Source: Burkholderiales bacterium Ga0077547 | GTDB lineage: Bacteria; Pseudomonadota; Gammaproteobacteria; Burkholderiales; Burkholderiaceae_C | Length of the DNA: 64,000 bases | Direction of reading: 5' to 3' | Assembly: GCA_001464195.1 (NCBI GenBank) | Contig: LNEY01000028.1 | Location: 69,865 to 133,864 of the forward strand | Shown here: one piece after another, positions 1-8,443 of the stretch | Layout: each line of letters starts with the position of its first letter | Numbering within the stretch: position 1 is the first letter of the stretch | The notes under the pieces: generated by a model | Database searches by the model: none | What the model was told of the DNA's origin: nothing | The model's input: the letters and a program-made list of their open reading frames with translations, nothing else | Made by a program: the position numbers and the translations under genes

Positions 1-70
1 TGCGCTAGACTGCCGCCGCCCTGGCTGCACCGCGATGCAGCACGGTCTTTTTCCCTCGTCTGGAACCGTC

Positions 71-1162
71 ATGTCCACCACCGAAACTGCATTGCTCGAC
101 GCCCTGAGGTCGGTGGTCGATCCGAATACCGGGCTCGACTTCGTCAGCACCAAACTGCTGAAGAACCTGCGCATCGACGGCCGTGATGTGGCGTTCGAGG
201 TGGAACTCGGCTACCCCGCCAAGAGCCAACTGCCCGCGCTGGAGACGGCGTTGGTGGCCGCAGCCCGGTCGGTGCCCGGTGTACACAACGTCAGCGTCAA
301 CCTCACCAGCAAGATCATTGCGCATGCGGTGCAGCGTGGCGTTCAACTGCTGCCGAACGTCAAGAACATCGTCGCCGTGGCCTCGGGCAAGGGCGGTGTC
401 GGCAAGAGCACCACGGCCGTCAATCTGGCGCTGGCGCTGGCCGCTGAAGGCGCGCGCGTCGGCATATTGGATGCGGACATCTATGGCCCAAGCCAGCCGA
501 TGATGATGGGGTTGGAGGGCCGGCCCGATTCCACCGATGGCAAGACCATGGAGCCGCTGCAGAACCACGGCGTGCAGGTGATGTCGATTGGCTTCCTGGT
601 CGAGGCCGACAGCCCGATGGTCTGGCGCGGCCCGATGGCCACGCAAGCGCTGGATCAACTGCTGCGTCAGACGAACTGGGGCGATCTCGACTACCTGATC
701 GTTGACATGCCGCCGGGCACCGGCGACATCCAGCTCTCGTTGTCACAGAAGGTGCCGCTGACTGGCGCGGTGATCGTCACCACGCCGCAGGACATTGCGT
801 TGCTCGACGCGAAGAAGGGCATCCGGATGTTCGAGAAGGTCGGCGTGCCCATCCTCGGCATCGTCGAGAACATGGCGGTGCACGTCTGCGAAAAATGCGG
901 CCACGTCGAGCACATCTTCGGCGAGGACGGCGGCCAGCGGCTGGCCACCGACTACAAGACGGACTACCTGGGCGCGTTGCCGCTGAACCTGAGCATCCGC
1001 GTGCAGGCCGACAGCGGCCGCCCGAGCGTCGTTGCGGAGCCTGAGGGCGAGATCGCCGCCCTGTACAAGGCAGTGGCCCGGAAGGTGGCGGTGAAGATTG
1101 CCGAGCGCGCCAAGGACTTCTCGGCCAAGTTCCCGTCGATCACGATTTCCAAGGACACTTGA
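71..1162 (+). CDS. apbC: Iron-sulfur cluster carrier protein ApbC/Mrp
   Basis: This is a 363-residue Mrp/ApbC-family P-loop ATPase of the cytosol that binds a [4Fe-4S] cluster and passes it to apo-enzymes. The N-terminal MIP18-like domain (about residues 1-90) is followed by the deviant Walker A motif GKGGVGKS at about 106-113. The cluster-binding CxxC (CEKC) lies at about 273-276, so both functional sites are intact. I chose the ATG at 71 because the protein then begins MSTTETALL, as the family usually does; a frame-open ATG at 35 would add 12 unconserved residues. From memory, Mrp lies near dcd in many Burkholderiales, and here dcd follows after two extra genes. Identification is firm. Confidence 0.95.
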   Translation: MSTTETALLDALRSVVDPNTGLDFVSTKLLKNLRIDGRDVAFEVELGYPAKSQLPALETALVAAARSVPGVHNVSVNLTSKIIAHAVQRGVQLLPNVKNIVAVASGKGGVGKSTTAVNLALALAAEGARVGILDADIYGPSQPMMMGLEGRPDSTDGKTMEPLQNHGVQVMSIGFLVEADSPMVWRGPMATQALDQLLRQTNWGDLDYLIVDMPPGTGDIQLSLSQKVPLTGAVIVTTPQDIALLDAKKGIRMFEKVGVPILGIVENMAVHVCEKCGHVEHIFGEDGGQRLATDYKTDYLGALPLNLSIRVQADSGRPSVVAEPEGEIAALYKAVARKVAVKIAERAKDFSAKFPSITISKDT

Positions 1163-1203
1163 GCGTTCTCGTCATTCGTTGACCCTTTGAAGGAGACGCT
1201 CTC

Positions 1204-1626
1204 ATGGTCAAGCACACCCTCTGGACCGCTGCCATCGTGATGGCCGTCAGCAGCACTGCCTACGCTGCCAGCGGCAACCCGCCGCCTGCGGCCGCGCAAG
1301 GCGCCTACATCGTGGCACCCGCCGATGGCGCCACCGTCAGCAGCCCGTTCAAGGTGCAGTTCGGCGTCAAGGGGATGACCGTCGCCCCGGCTGGCACGCT
1401 CTCCGAGGGCACGGGGCATTACCACCTGCTGATCAATACCAAGGTGATTCCGAAGGGCGAGGTGATCCCCGCCGACGAGAAGCACTTGCACTTCGGCAAG
1501 GGGCAGACCGAAACCGAGGTGAAGCTCGATCCAGGCACCTACAAGCTGACGGTGCTGTTCGCCGACGGTCTGCACAAGTCGTACGGCGACGGCATGAGTT
1601 CCAGCATCAACGTGACCGTCAAGTAA
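1204..1626 (+). CDS. DUF4399-like exported protein
   Basis: This is a 140-residue protein with a clear Sec signal peptide (residues 1 to about 22, ending AYAAS), so it is probably periplasmic. The mature part resembles the DUF4399 family. It has a PADGATVSSPFKVQFGVKG segment, a GTGHYHLLIN stretch and a KHLHFGKGQTE stretch, giving several His residues close together, as in a small beta-sandwich. A possible metal site is inference from the histidines only. An AAGGAG ribosome site sits just before the ATG. It follows apbC by 41 bases on the same strand and may be co-transcribed. No specific role is known to me. Confidence 0.8.
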   Translation: MVKHTLWTAAIVMAVSSTAYAASGNPPPAAAQGAYIVAPADGATVSSPFKVQFGVKGMTVAPAGTLSEGTGHYHLLINTKVIPKGEVIPADEKHLHFGKGQTETEVKLDPGTYKLTVLFADGLHKSYGDGMSSSINVTVK

Positions 1627-1665
1627 CGGCGTGCGGCATTCGAGCCCCCTCGCCGCACCGTTCGT

Positions 1666-3105
1666 GTGAGCCTCGGACCCTGGCTGCGCGAAGGCGCACG
1701 CACGCTTTGCTTCAAGCCGCCGCGCATCGCGGCGCTGCACGCCCGCCCGAGCATCTTGGTGATGCTTCTGGCGCTGATGCTGGGCATTGTCATCGGCGTA
1801 CAGCGCCTGTCGATCGACGGGCCTGCCCAGTTCGATCTCACCGCGATCCACAGTGGCTGGCTGGCGTCGTTGCTGGCGCTCTGTGCCTGCTGGATCGTGG
1901 TGCGTGGCCGCGAGGCGTCCGGTGCGCCGCCGGATGCTCCTTCTGTCGCAACGTTGTTCGCGCTGCTGCTGGCGCAGCAACTGCTGTTGTCGGCGCTGCT
2001 CGGCTTGCTCTATGTCTCGGTCGTGTTCTGGGTGCCGATGTCGACGTCCGTCGACATCGATGCGCTGCTGGGCAACGTGTGGCTGGCAGCACTGCTGTGG
2101 TTCGTGCTGGCGGCGCTGGTGCTCTTGTGGCGAGAGGCGCCGCGGCGCCTCTCGCCCCGCGCAGCGATCGTCGTCTATGGGGTTCTCAGCGTCGTTCTCC
2201 AGGTGACCACCCACGAAGCGCGCTTCTGGACAGCCCACGCGGCTTCATCTGCTGACGCCTTCGTGGGTGGCGATGGCTCACGCATCGACGGGGAGCCCAG
2301 CACCGCTCCACTGGCGCTGAGCCAGGAACTGATGGAGTCCCAGGCCCGCACCTTGCCCGCCGCACTTGACGGGCTGACCCCTGGCCGCCCGGGTGTTGTC
2401 GAGTTGTATGCAATCACCTTCGCACCGTATGCCGACGAAGACGTGTTCAGCCGCGAGGCCACGCTGGTGTCCGACCTGATGCGCAGCCGCTTCGACGCGC
2501 AGCAGCGCGTCGTGCAGCTGCAGAACCATGCGCGCAGCGTCGCCGAGCTGCCCTGGGCCACGCCGTTGAATCTTCAACGCGCCATTCAACGCATGGCCGC
2601 GGTGATGAACCGTGACGAAGACATCCTGTTCATCCACCTCACCTCGCATGGTGCACGCGATGGTCAACTGGCCGCCAGCTTCGAGCCGCTCGCGGTCGAC
2701 TCGGTCACACCACAGCAGCTGAGCGTCTGGCTCGATGAGGCTGGCGTGCGCTACCGGGTGCTGTCGGTCTCCGCCTGCTACTCGGGCTCGTGGATCACGC
2801 CGCTGTCCGGCCCGGGCACATTGGTGATGACAGCCGCCGACGCAGACCACACCTCTTATGGCTGTGGCAGCCTGTCGGAGCTGACCTTCTTCGGCCGTGC
2901 GATGTACGACGAGCAACTGCGCAACAACACCCATTCGTTCGAAGCCGCCCATGCTGCCGTGCGTCCGGTGATTGAGCAGCGCGAAAAGGACGCAGGCAAG
3001 ACCGACGGTTACTCCAACCCGCAAATCGCGATAGGCGACGCCATTCGCGGGCCGCTGCGCAGCCTGCAGCAGCGGCTGGAAGTGATGCATTCGGCGCCGC
3101 ACTAG
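1666..3105 (+). CDS. Membrane-anchored C13 (legumain-like) peptidase
   Basis: This is a 479-residue protein. Its N-terminal 190 or so residues contain several hydrophobic segments (near residues 25-45, 60-75, 85-125 and 140-180), so it is likely an inner-membrane protein. The C-terminal half resembles Peptidase_C13: a hydrophobic strand leads to the catalytic dyad His in TSHGARDG (about H328) and Cys in SVSACYSGSW (about C371), as in caspase/legumain-fold enzymes. The start is a GTG at 1666, 39 bases after the DUF4399 gene. The substrate is unknown; GPI-transamidase-like or self-cleaving activity would be speculation. The family call rests on the dyad spacing and surrounding hydrophobic strands. 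Confidence 0.8.
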   Translation: MSLGPWLREGARTLCFKPPRIAALHARPSILVMLLALMLGIVIGVQRLSIDGPAQFDLTAIHSGWLASLLALCACWIVVRGREASGAPPDAPSVATLFALLLAQQLLLSALLGLLYVSVVFWVPMSTSVDIDALLGNVWLAALLWFVLAALVLLWREAPRRLSPRAAIVVYGVLSVVLQVTTHEARFWTAHAASSADAFVGGDGSRIDGEPSTAPLALSQELMESQARTLPAALDGLTPGRPGVVELYAITFAPYADEDVFSREATLVSDLMRSRFDAQQRVVQLQNHARSVAELPWATPLNLQRAIQRMAAVMNRDEDILFIHLTSHGARDGQLAASFEPLAVDSVTPQQLSVWLDEAGVRYRVLSVSACYSGSWITPLSGPGTLVMTAADADHTSYGCGSLSELTFFGRAMYDEQLRNNTHSFEAAHAAVRPVIEQREKDAGKTDGYSNPQIAIGDAIRGPLRSLQQRLEVMHSAPH

Positions 3106-3206
3106 CGGCAGCCCCTGGCATCACCGCCCACCGCTGTTCCTACAATCGCCCAGCTGATCGATACGTCAGCAGTCAACCCCTCACAGGCACCGCGACGGTG
3201 TGACGC

Positions 3207-3782
3207 ATGAGCATCAAGAGCGACAAGTGGATCCGCCGCATGGCCGAAACGACCGGCATGATCGAGCCGTTCGAGCCCGGCCAGGTGCGGCACGCGGCCG
3301 ATGGCCAGAAGATCGTCAGCTACGGCACCAGCAGCTACGGCTACGACATCCGCTGTGCGCCCGAATTCAAGGTGTTCACCAACATCTACAGCACCGTGGT
3401 CGACCCGAAGAACTTCGACGAGAAGAGCTTTGTCGACATCGAAAGCGATGTCTGCATCATCCCGCCCAACAGCTTCGCGCTGGCCCGCACGGTGGAGTAC
3501 TTTCGCATTCCGCGCAATGTGCTGACCATCTGTTTGGGCAAATCGACGTATGCGCGCTGCGGGATCATCGTCAACGTCACGCCCTTCGAGCCGGAATGGG
3601 AAGGCTATGTGACGCTCGAGTTCAGCAACACCACGCCGCTGCCGGCCAAGATCTACGCGGGCGAGGGCTGCGCGCAGGTGCTGTTTTTCGAGAGCGACCC
3701 GGACGACGTTTGCGAAACCAGCTACAAGGACCGCGGCGGCAAGTACCAGGGCCAAAAAGGCGTGACGCTGCCGAAGACCTGA
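3207..3782 (+). CDS. dcd: dCTP deaminase
   Basis: This is a 191-residue cytosolic dCTP deaminase that makes dUTP, the precursor for dTMP through dUTPase. It has the expected family length. Visible signatures are [12 protein letters not shown] near residue 40, the nucleotide-binding GKSTYARCG near 111, and [10 protein letters not shown], whose last Glu (about 132) is the catalytic residue. The C-terminal QVLFFES and KGGYKYQGQKG-type tail (here [14 protein letters not shown]) is also present. Its presence near apbC matches a common Burkholderiales neighbourhood as I remember it. There is nothing unusual in the sequence. Confidence 0.97.
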   Translation: MSIKSDKWIRRMAETTGMIEPFEPGQVRHAADGQKIVSYGTSSYGYDIRCAPEFKVFTNIYSTVVDPKNFDEKSFVDIESDVCIIPPNSFALARTVEYFRIPRNVLTICLGKSTYARCGIIVNVTPFEPEWEGYVTLEFSNTTPLPAKIYAGEGCAQVLFFESDPDDVCETSYKDRGGKYQGQKGVTLPKT

Positions 3783-3904
3783 ACGGCACCTGAACTGCGC
3801 CTGAACTGCGCGGCAAAGCCGCTGCACTTTTCCCGATCTTCCAAGCGCCCTCGCGCCAAGATGCGCGCATGCGCCGGCCCGCATCGGCGCAGGAGATCTG
3901 GAAC

Positions 3905-4165
3905 ATGCACGCTGAACGGAGTACCCGACACACCACACCCGCCACGGTGCTGGCCATGCCCATCCTGGTGATGGCGCGCTTTCGCCGGCTCATGCGATAC
4001 GAAGGCCACGATGTCGACCTTGCGCGCATGTGCATCGACGCCGACTACGCCTATCGCTGCCTGGCTGCAGCGCACACCAGCAATGACGAGCGCCTGCGCC
4101 GCATCGCGCTGGAACTGTTCGAAACCTACCAGCGCAACGCAGCAGCCGAGTCCGTTCTGCACTGA
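3905..4165 (+). CDS. Small hypothetical protein (86 aa)
   Basis: I do not recognise this 86-residue protein. It is Arg- and His-rich at the N-terminus, then has a helical C-terminal half (DVDLARMCIDADYAYRCLAAAH and LRRIALELFETYQ regions) that looks like a short helical bundle with no signal peptide. The start at 3905 is chosen because AGGAG at 3891-3895 lies nine bases upstream; an in-frame ATG at 3869 has no such site. It stands 122 bases after dcd and 48 bases before the zinc peptidase gene, on the same strand. Codon use matches its neighbours, so it is probably a real gene. Confidence 0.6.
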   Translation: MHAERSTRHTTPATVLAMPILVMARFRRLMRYEGHDVDLARMCIDADYAYRCLAAAHTSNDERLRRIALELFETYQRNAAAESVLH

Positions 4166-4213
4166 AGCCACAATGCGCCGCAGATGCCCCGTATGCAGGG
4201 CAAGGGGCGCAGC

Positions 4214-5089
4214 ATGAAATGGGAAGGCAATCGGCAGAGTGACAACGTCGAGGATGCGCGCTCCGGTGGCCGAGGCGTCCGCATGGGCGGTGGGCGCGGC
4301 ATCGGCCTCGGAACCATCGTCATCGCGCTGTTGGGCGGATGGATCTTCGGCATCAATCCGCTGACCATCCTGGGCGTGCTCGACGGCGGCTCGGGCGGTC
4401 TGGCGCCACAGGTTCAGCAGGCCCCGGCGACCAGGCCGCCGGCCGATGACCAGCAGGCCGCGTTCGTCGCCACGGTGCTGGCCGACACCGAAGAGGTGTG
4501 GAGGGCCCAGTTCGCGCTGGCTGGTTCGGCCTACGAAGAGCCGAAACTGCGGCTTTTCCGCGGGCAAGAGCCTACGGCCTGTGGGCAGGGCGATGCCGCC
4601 ATGGGACCGTTCTACTGCCCTGGCGACCGCAAGGTCTACATCGACCTGGGCTTCTTCGACACCATGGCGCAGCGCATGGGCGCTCCGGGCGATTTCGCGC
4701 AGGCCTACGTGATTGCCCACGAGGTGGGCCACCACGTGCAGAACCTGCTGGGAATCACCGACAAGGTCGATGCGATGCGCGGGCGCATCAGCGAGGCAGA
4801 ACAAAACGCGATGAGCGTGCGCCTGGAACTGCAGGCGGACTGTTTTGCCGGCGTGTGGGCGCACGACTCGCAAAAGAGCAAGGGCTGGCTGGAAAGTGGT
4901 GACGTGGAAGAGGCGCTGAACGCCGCCACGCAGATCGGCGACGACACCCTGCAACGCCAGTCACGCGGCACCGTGGTGCCTGAGAGCTTCACCCATGGCA
5001 CCAGCGCTCAGCGCGTCAAATGGTTCCAGCGCGGGCTGCAGGGCGGCAGTTTGCAGAAGTGCAATACGTTCGGTAAGACGCCGTTGTAG
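4214..5089 (+). CDS. ypfJ: YpfJ-family neutral zinc metallopeptidase
   Basis: This is a 291-residue protein of the YpfJ (KPN_00711) neutral zinc metallopeptidase family. The N-terminus is Gly/Arg-rich, followed by one membrane anchor at about residues 32-52 (IGLGTIVIALLGGWIFG), so the catalytic domain probably faces the periplasm. The zinc motif HEVGHH is at about 169-174. The conserved CGQGDAAMGPFYCPGD and QADCFAGVW motifs follow the family pattern. The ATG at 4214 has AAGGGG six bases upstream, which decides against an earlier in-frame ATG at 4184. Its true substrate is not known. Confidence 0.9.
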   Translation: MKWEGNRQSDNVEDARSGGRGVRMGGGRGIGLGTIVIALLGGWIFGINPLTILGVLDGGSGGLAPQVQQAPATRPPADDQQAAFVATVLADTEEVWRAQFALAGSAYEEPKLRLFRGQEPTACGQGDAAMGPFYCPGDRKVYIDLGFFDTMAQRMGAPGDFAQAYVIAHEVGHHVQNLLGITDKVDAMRGRISEAEQNAMSVRLELQADCFAGVWAHDSQKSKGWLESGDVEEALNAATQIGDDTLQRQSRGTVVPESFTHGTSAQRVKWFQRGLQGGSLQKCNTFGKTPL

Positions 5090-5290
5090 GCGGGTCGGAG
5101 CGGACTGAGGGCTCCGTGTGTGGGAGCTAGCCGCATCGACGGCGAGTACAGCTTTGAGCGTAGCCTGCACAGACCGAAAGCCCGGGCATTTGCCGCCAAA
5201 CCCGTTGACCGGTGTCGACCCAAAGCGTGAGCCGAGAATACGCGACAGCGGGCCGCTTTCTCGGACGGCCAAGCCTTCAACGGTGCTATC

Positions 5291-5530
5291 TTGAACGGTT
5301 CCCAGCAACAAGGAGTACCAAGGAATGGCGCGGACCCCAAGAACCACGGCAAGCCGTGGACGGACGCTGAGCTGCAAAAGCTGCGTGAACTCGCGCAGGG
5401 CAACACGCCGATGCGCGTGATCGGCCTCAAGACCGGACGGACGCCGGCGGCAGTGCAGCAGAAGGCTAGCAGCGAGAACAACTCGCTCAAACCGATCAAC
5501 CAGCGCCTCCACGGCACGAAGAAGAAGTAG
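5291..5530 (+). CDS. Small DNA-binding-like protein, start region damaged
   Basis: This frame encodes up to 79 residues; the conserved-looking part begins at PKNHGKPWT and contains LRELAQGNTPMRVIGLKTGRTPAAVQ, which reads like a small helix-turn-helix. From memory this matches a widespread 60-70-residue family of unknown function. The only start in frame is TTG at 5291 with no ribosome site. A good site and ATG lie at 5311-5327 but in another frame, which would stop after 31 codons at 5420. Removing two bases after that ATG would give Met-Ala-Asp-Pro-Lys-Asn-His, so the gene probably suffered a 2-base insertion or sequence error. The TTG start is given only as the frame's first codon. Confidence 0.55.
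   Translation: MNGSQQQGVPRNGADPKNHGKPWTDAELQKLRELAQGNTPMRVIGLKTGRTPAAVQQKASSENNSLKPINQRLHGTKKK
5311..5327 (+). promoter_or_regulatory. Ribosome binding site and ATG out of frame with its gene
   Basis: AGGAG at 5311-5315 is followed by an ATG at 5325-5327 with a nine-base gap, an ideal translation start. The frame it opens ends at 5420 after 31 codons with no protein-like content, while the recognisable small protein continues in a different frame. This is the main evidence for a frameshift at the start of that gene. Confidence 0.6.
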
Positions 5531-5593
5531 GCACCGGAGCGTCAGCGGCGCACGGCCGCGGCGCTTCGGTCACAAGACTCTGGGGAGGGACGA

Positions 5594-7543
5594 ATGATCC
5601 TGCCGGACAACGAGACCAAGGTCGATTTGCTGAACAACGAGGCCATCGCCAACACCATCATCGGTCTGTTGCGCGAGCGCCCGGACACCCCGGTGACGAT
5701 TGGCGTGCATGGCGACTGGGGCGCCGGCAAGTCCAGCGTCCTGGAGATGATCGCCGCCCGGCTCGACAATGAGGACAAGGTCCTCTGTCTTAAGTTCAAT
5801 GGCTGGCGGTTTCAGGGCTTCGAGGACGCCAAGATCGCGCTCATCGAAGGTATCGTCAACGGTCTGCTGGATAAGCGGCCGATGCTGAACAAGGCGACGG
5901 GCGCGCTCAAGGATGTCGTCAAGAGCATCGACCTGCTGAAGGTTGCGAAGAAGGCCGGCGGGCTCGCCTGGACAGCGTTCACCGGCATCCCGACTGCCGA
6001 TCAAATCTCGGGGATCATCAAGACGCTGCAGGATGTGATTGCCGATCCGGCGGCGCTGGCGACGAAAGAAAACATCGGCCAGGCCATCGACGCCATGCAG
6101 TCAGTCATGAAGCCGACTGAATCGAAGAGCGTGCCGCGGGAGATCGAGGCCTTCCGCGAGGCCTTCGACCAGTTGCTCAAGGAAGCGGGGATCGATCAGT
6201 TGATCGTGCTGATCGACGACCTCGACCGCTGCCTGCCGGACACGGCCATCGAGACGCTGGAAGCCATCCGTCTGCTGGTATTCACGTCGCGTACCGCGTT
6301 CGTCGTCGCCGCCGATGAGGCGATGGTCGAGTATGCGGTTCGCAAGCACTTTCCCGATTTGCCCGAGACGACCGGTCCACGCGACTACGCGCGCAACTAT
6401 CTGGAGAAGCTGATCCAGGTGCCCTTCCGCATCCCAGCCTTGGGCGAAACCGAAACGCGCATCTACGTCACGCTGCTGCTGGCCGGCGCCGAACTGGGCG
6501 AGGACGACAAAGGCTTCGGCAAACTGATCGCCGCAGCACGCGAGCGGCTGAAGCGGCCCTGGGAAAGCGCGGCGCTCGATGGCGAGGCGGTCAAGCAAGC
6601 CCTGGGCGAGCAGGCGGCGAAGACGCACAACGCGCTGCTACTCAGCGATCAGATCGGTCCCATCCTGGCAAGCGGCGCCAAGGGCAACCCGCGCCAAATC
6701 AAGCGCTTCCTGAATACGCTGTTGCTGCGCGAACGGACCGCCACGGCGCGCGGTTTCGGCGACGACATCAAGTTGCCGGTCCTAGCGAAGCTGATGCTGC
6801 TGGAGCGCTTCACGCCACGCTTGTTCGACCAGATCGCATCGACCGCCGCCGCGCATTCCAAGGGGCTCTGCGACGACGTTGCCAAACTGGAAGTCTTCGC
6901 GACCGCAGCAGCGGCTGGAATGGAGAAGAGCGCCGAGCCCAAGGCTGCCAAGTCGGCAGAGGTAGCCAGCCCGCCTGCGGAAGAGTCCGTTGCGCTGCAG
7001 GAGTGGAAAGCGACGGAGACTATGTGTTCATGGGCGCGGGTGCTGCCTGCCATCGGCGGCCTCGATCTGCGGCCCTATCTCTTCGTCACGAAGGACAAGA
7101 AGGACTTCTTCGGTCCGACCTCGGCATTGGGGCACCTGGCCGCAGTGGCCGACAAGCTCTTCGGCTCGAAGTTGTTCGTGCAGGGCTATCTGGACGAACT
7201 CCGACAGTTGAAGGCCGCCGAAGCCGACAAGGTGTTCGAGGCGGTCCGCGGCCGGATCATCGGCGCCGCCGTGTTCGACACGCTGCCCGATGGCATCCAC
7301 GGTCTTCGCGTCTTGGTACAGGCTCAGCCCCTGCTGCAAGGTCGGCTCATTGACTTCCTCGAGTCACTCCCCAAGGCACGCTGCGGCCCATGGGTTACCG
7401 GCGGCTGGCAAGGAGTCATTGTCGAAGCGACCAGCACGGCGCGCTTCGACGCCCTGCTCGAAGAGTGGAGCAAGGTGAGCGACAACGCGACGTTAAAGGC
7501 CGCGGCGCAGGCCGTCCTGCCGCAGCCGAAGGGGAAGAGCTAA
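5594..7543 (+). CDS. qatA: QatA, KAP-family P-loop ATPase of Qat defence system
   Basis: This is a 649-residue KAP-family NTPase. Walker A is GDWGAGKS at residues 40-47 and Walker B is in LIVLIDDLDRC at about 203-213; KAP proteins commonly have the Asp-Asp-Leu-Asp-Arg sequence here. A further strand, FVVAADE, follows near 238. The C-terminal part is helical and of unknown role. GGAGG lies just before the ATG. It is followed at once by qatB, qatC and qatD in the order of the described Qat anti-phage system (ATPase, QatB, QueC-like, TatD-like), so I call it QatA. In that system the ATPase is thought to be needed for defence, though its mechanism is not established. Confidence 0.9.
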   Translation: MILPDNETKVDLLNNEAIANTIIGLLRERPDTPVTIGVHGDWGAGKSSVLEMIAARLDNEDKVLCLKFNGWRFQGFEDAKIALIEGIVNGLLDKRPMLNKATGALKDVVKSIDLLKVAKKAGGLAWTAFTGIPTADQISGIIKTLQDVIADPAALATKENIGQAIDAMQSVMKPTESKSVPREIEAFREAFDQLLKEAGIDQLIVLIDDLDRCLPDTAIETLEAIRLLVFTSRTAFVVAADEAMVEYAVRKHFPDLPETTGPRDYARNYLEKLIQVPFRIPALGETETRIYVTLLLAGAELGEDDKGFGKLIAAARERLKRPWESAALDGEAVKQALGEQAAKTHNALLLSDQIGPILASGAKGNPRQIKRFLNTLLLRERTATARGFGDDIKLPVLAKLMLLERFTPRLFDQIASTAAAHSKGLCDDVAKLEVFATAAAAGMEKSAEPKAAKSAEVASPPAEESVALQEWKATETMCSWARVLPAIGGLDLRPYLFVTKDKKDFFGPTSALGHLAAVADKLFGSKLFVQGYLDELRQLKAAEADKVFEAVRGRIIGAAVFDTLPDGIHGLRVLVQAQPLLQGRLIDFLESLPKARCGPWVTGGWQGVIVEATSTARFDALLEEWSKVSDNATLKAAAQAVLPQPKGKS

Positions 7544-8443
7544 ATGGGCACCTCAACGGCCTATGGCGGTCCTTCCGGCCGCGATCCGCTGGTTCCGTCC
7601 TGGCTCGGGTCTGACGGCGGCGGCGCGCCCCCTGGTGGCCCGCCTGCCGTACCACCTGACGATCAGGGACAGCCAGCCGACCCGGACGGTGCTCCGCCAC
7701 CCCAGGCTGCGCCACAGGCCCCGCCGAGGCAGCCGATCCCGCCTGCCGCCAATCCCAATCGCTACGCCGGGCCGCGCGGCAACTTCACCCGCTTCGCGCG
7801 ATCGGGCGGCAGCGATCGCGCCAGCCTCGGCCGTGCGGTTTCGCAGTACGTCTCTTCATCAGCTGGCGGCTCCCGTCAGGCCGCGCAACGCATGGGGACA
7901 TCGCGCGCAGCCGGCGCACGCCTAGTCAGTTTCCTGAGCGATGCTCAGACGCGCGGCCCGCGGGAAGCCCTGAGGACACTAAACCTCGAAGCGCTGGCCG
8001 GCCGCCCGCTCCCCGAAATCCTCATCGGGTTGGCCGACCATGTCTGTCCCGGCGCCGGGACAGTAGACGAGGGGATCGCCCGCGAAGCTTATGTCGAGAC
8101 CATTGTCGAACTGACCACGTCGGGGATCACGGAGCTTGATGCGCTTTCCCCGGATCAGATGCTGACGGTCTTCGAGATGTACGCGACGCATGCCATCGAA
8201 GCACGCATCTGTAACGACATCGGCCTCAAGGCCATCACCATGCCCAGCGACGCACAGGCAGCGCTGCGGGTCGAGGCGCAACTACGTGACTTCGTCAGGA
8301 ACGGCGTGAGCGATGCCTTGGCGAATGCGCGGGCCGGCGGCGCGGTGATGGCCTCGGATCGCATCCAGGGCTTCGTGGATCAGGTCTACGAAGACGCTTT
8401 CCGGTTCTTGCATGCCCGCGGCGAAGCGGAGGGGGACCAATGA
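7544..8443 (+). CDS. qatB: QatB of Qat defence system
   Basis: This is a 299-residue protein that starts directly after the qatA stop codon, which suggests translational coupling. The N-terminal MGTSTAYGGPSGRDPLVPSW is followed by a Pro/Gly/Ala-rich low-complexity stretch to about residue 75. A helical domain then runs to the C-terminus. This opening sequence and layout match what I remember of QatB-type proteins. QatB has no known enzymatic motif, and its biochemical role is unknown to me. Its position between the KAP ATPase and the QueC-like gene is the strongest support. The stop overlaps the qatC start in ATGA. Confidence 0.85.
   Translation: MGTSTAYGGPSGRDPLVPSWLGSDGGGAPPGGPPAVPPDDQGQPADPDGAPPPQAAPQAPPRQPIPPAANPNRYAGPRGNFTRFARSGGSDRASLGRAVSQYVSSSAGGSRQAAQRMGTSRAAGARLVSFLSDAQTRGPREALRTLNLEALAGRPLPEILIGLADHVCPGAGTVDEGIAREAYVETIVELTTSGITELDALSPDQMLTVFEMYATHAIEARICNDIGLKAITMPSDAQAALRVEAQLRDFVRNGVSDALANARAGGAVMASDRIQGFVDQVYEDAFRFLHARGEAEGDQ

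Noticed and set aside
5090-5290. tRNA gene or attachment site at the left edge of the Qat island
   Set aside because: No cloverleaf or direct repeat shared with the 10.6-11.1 kb region was found.
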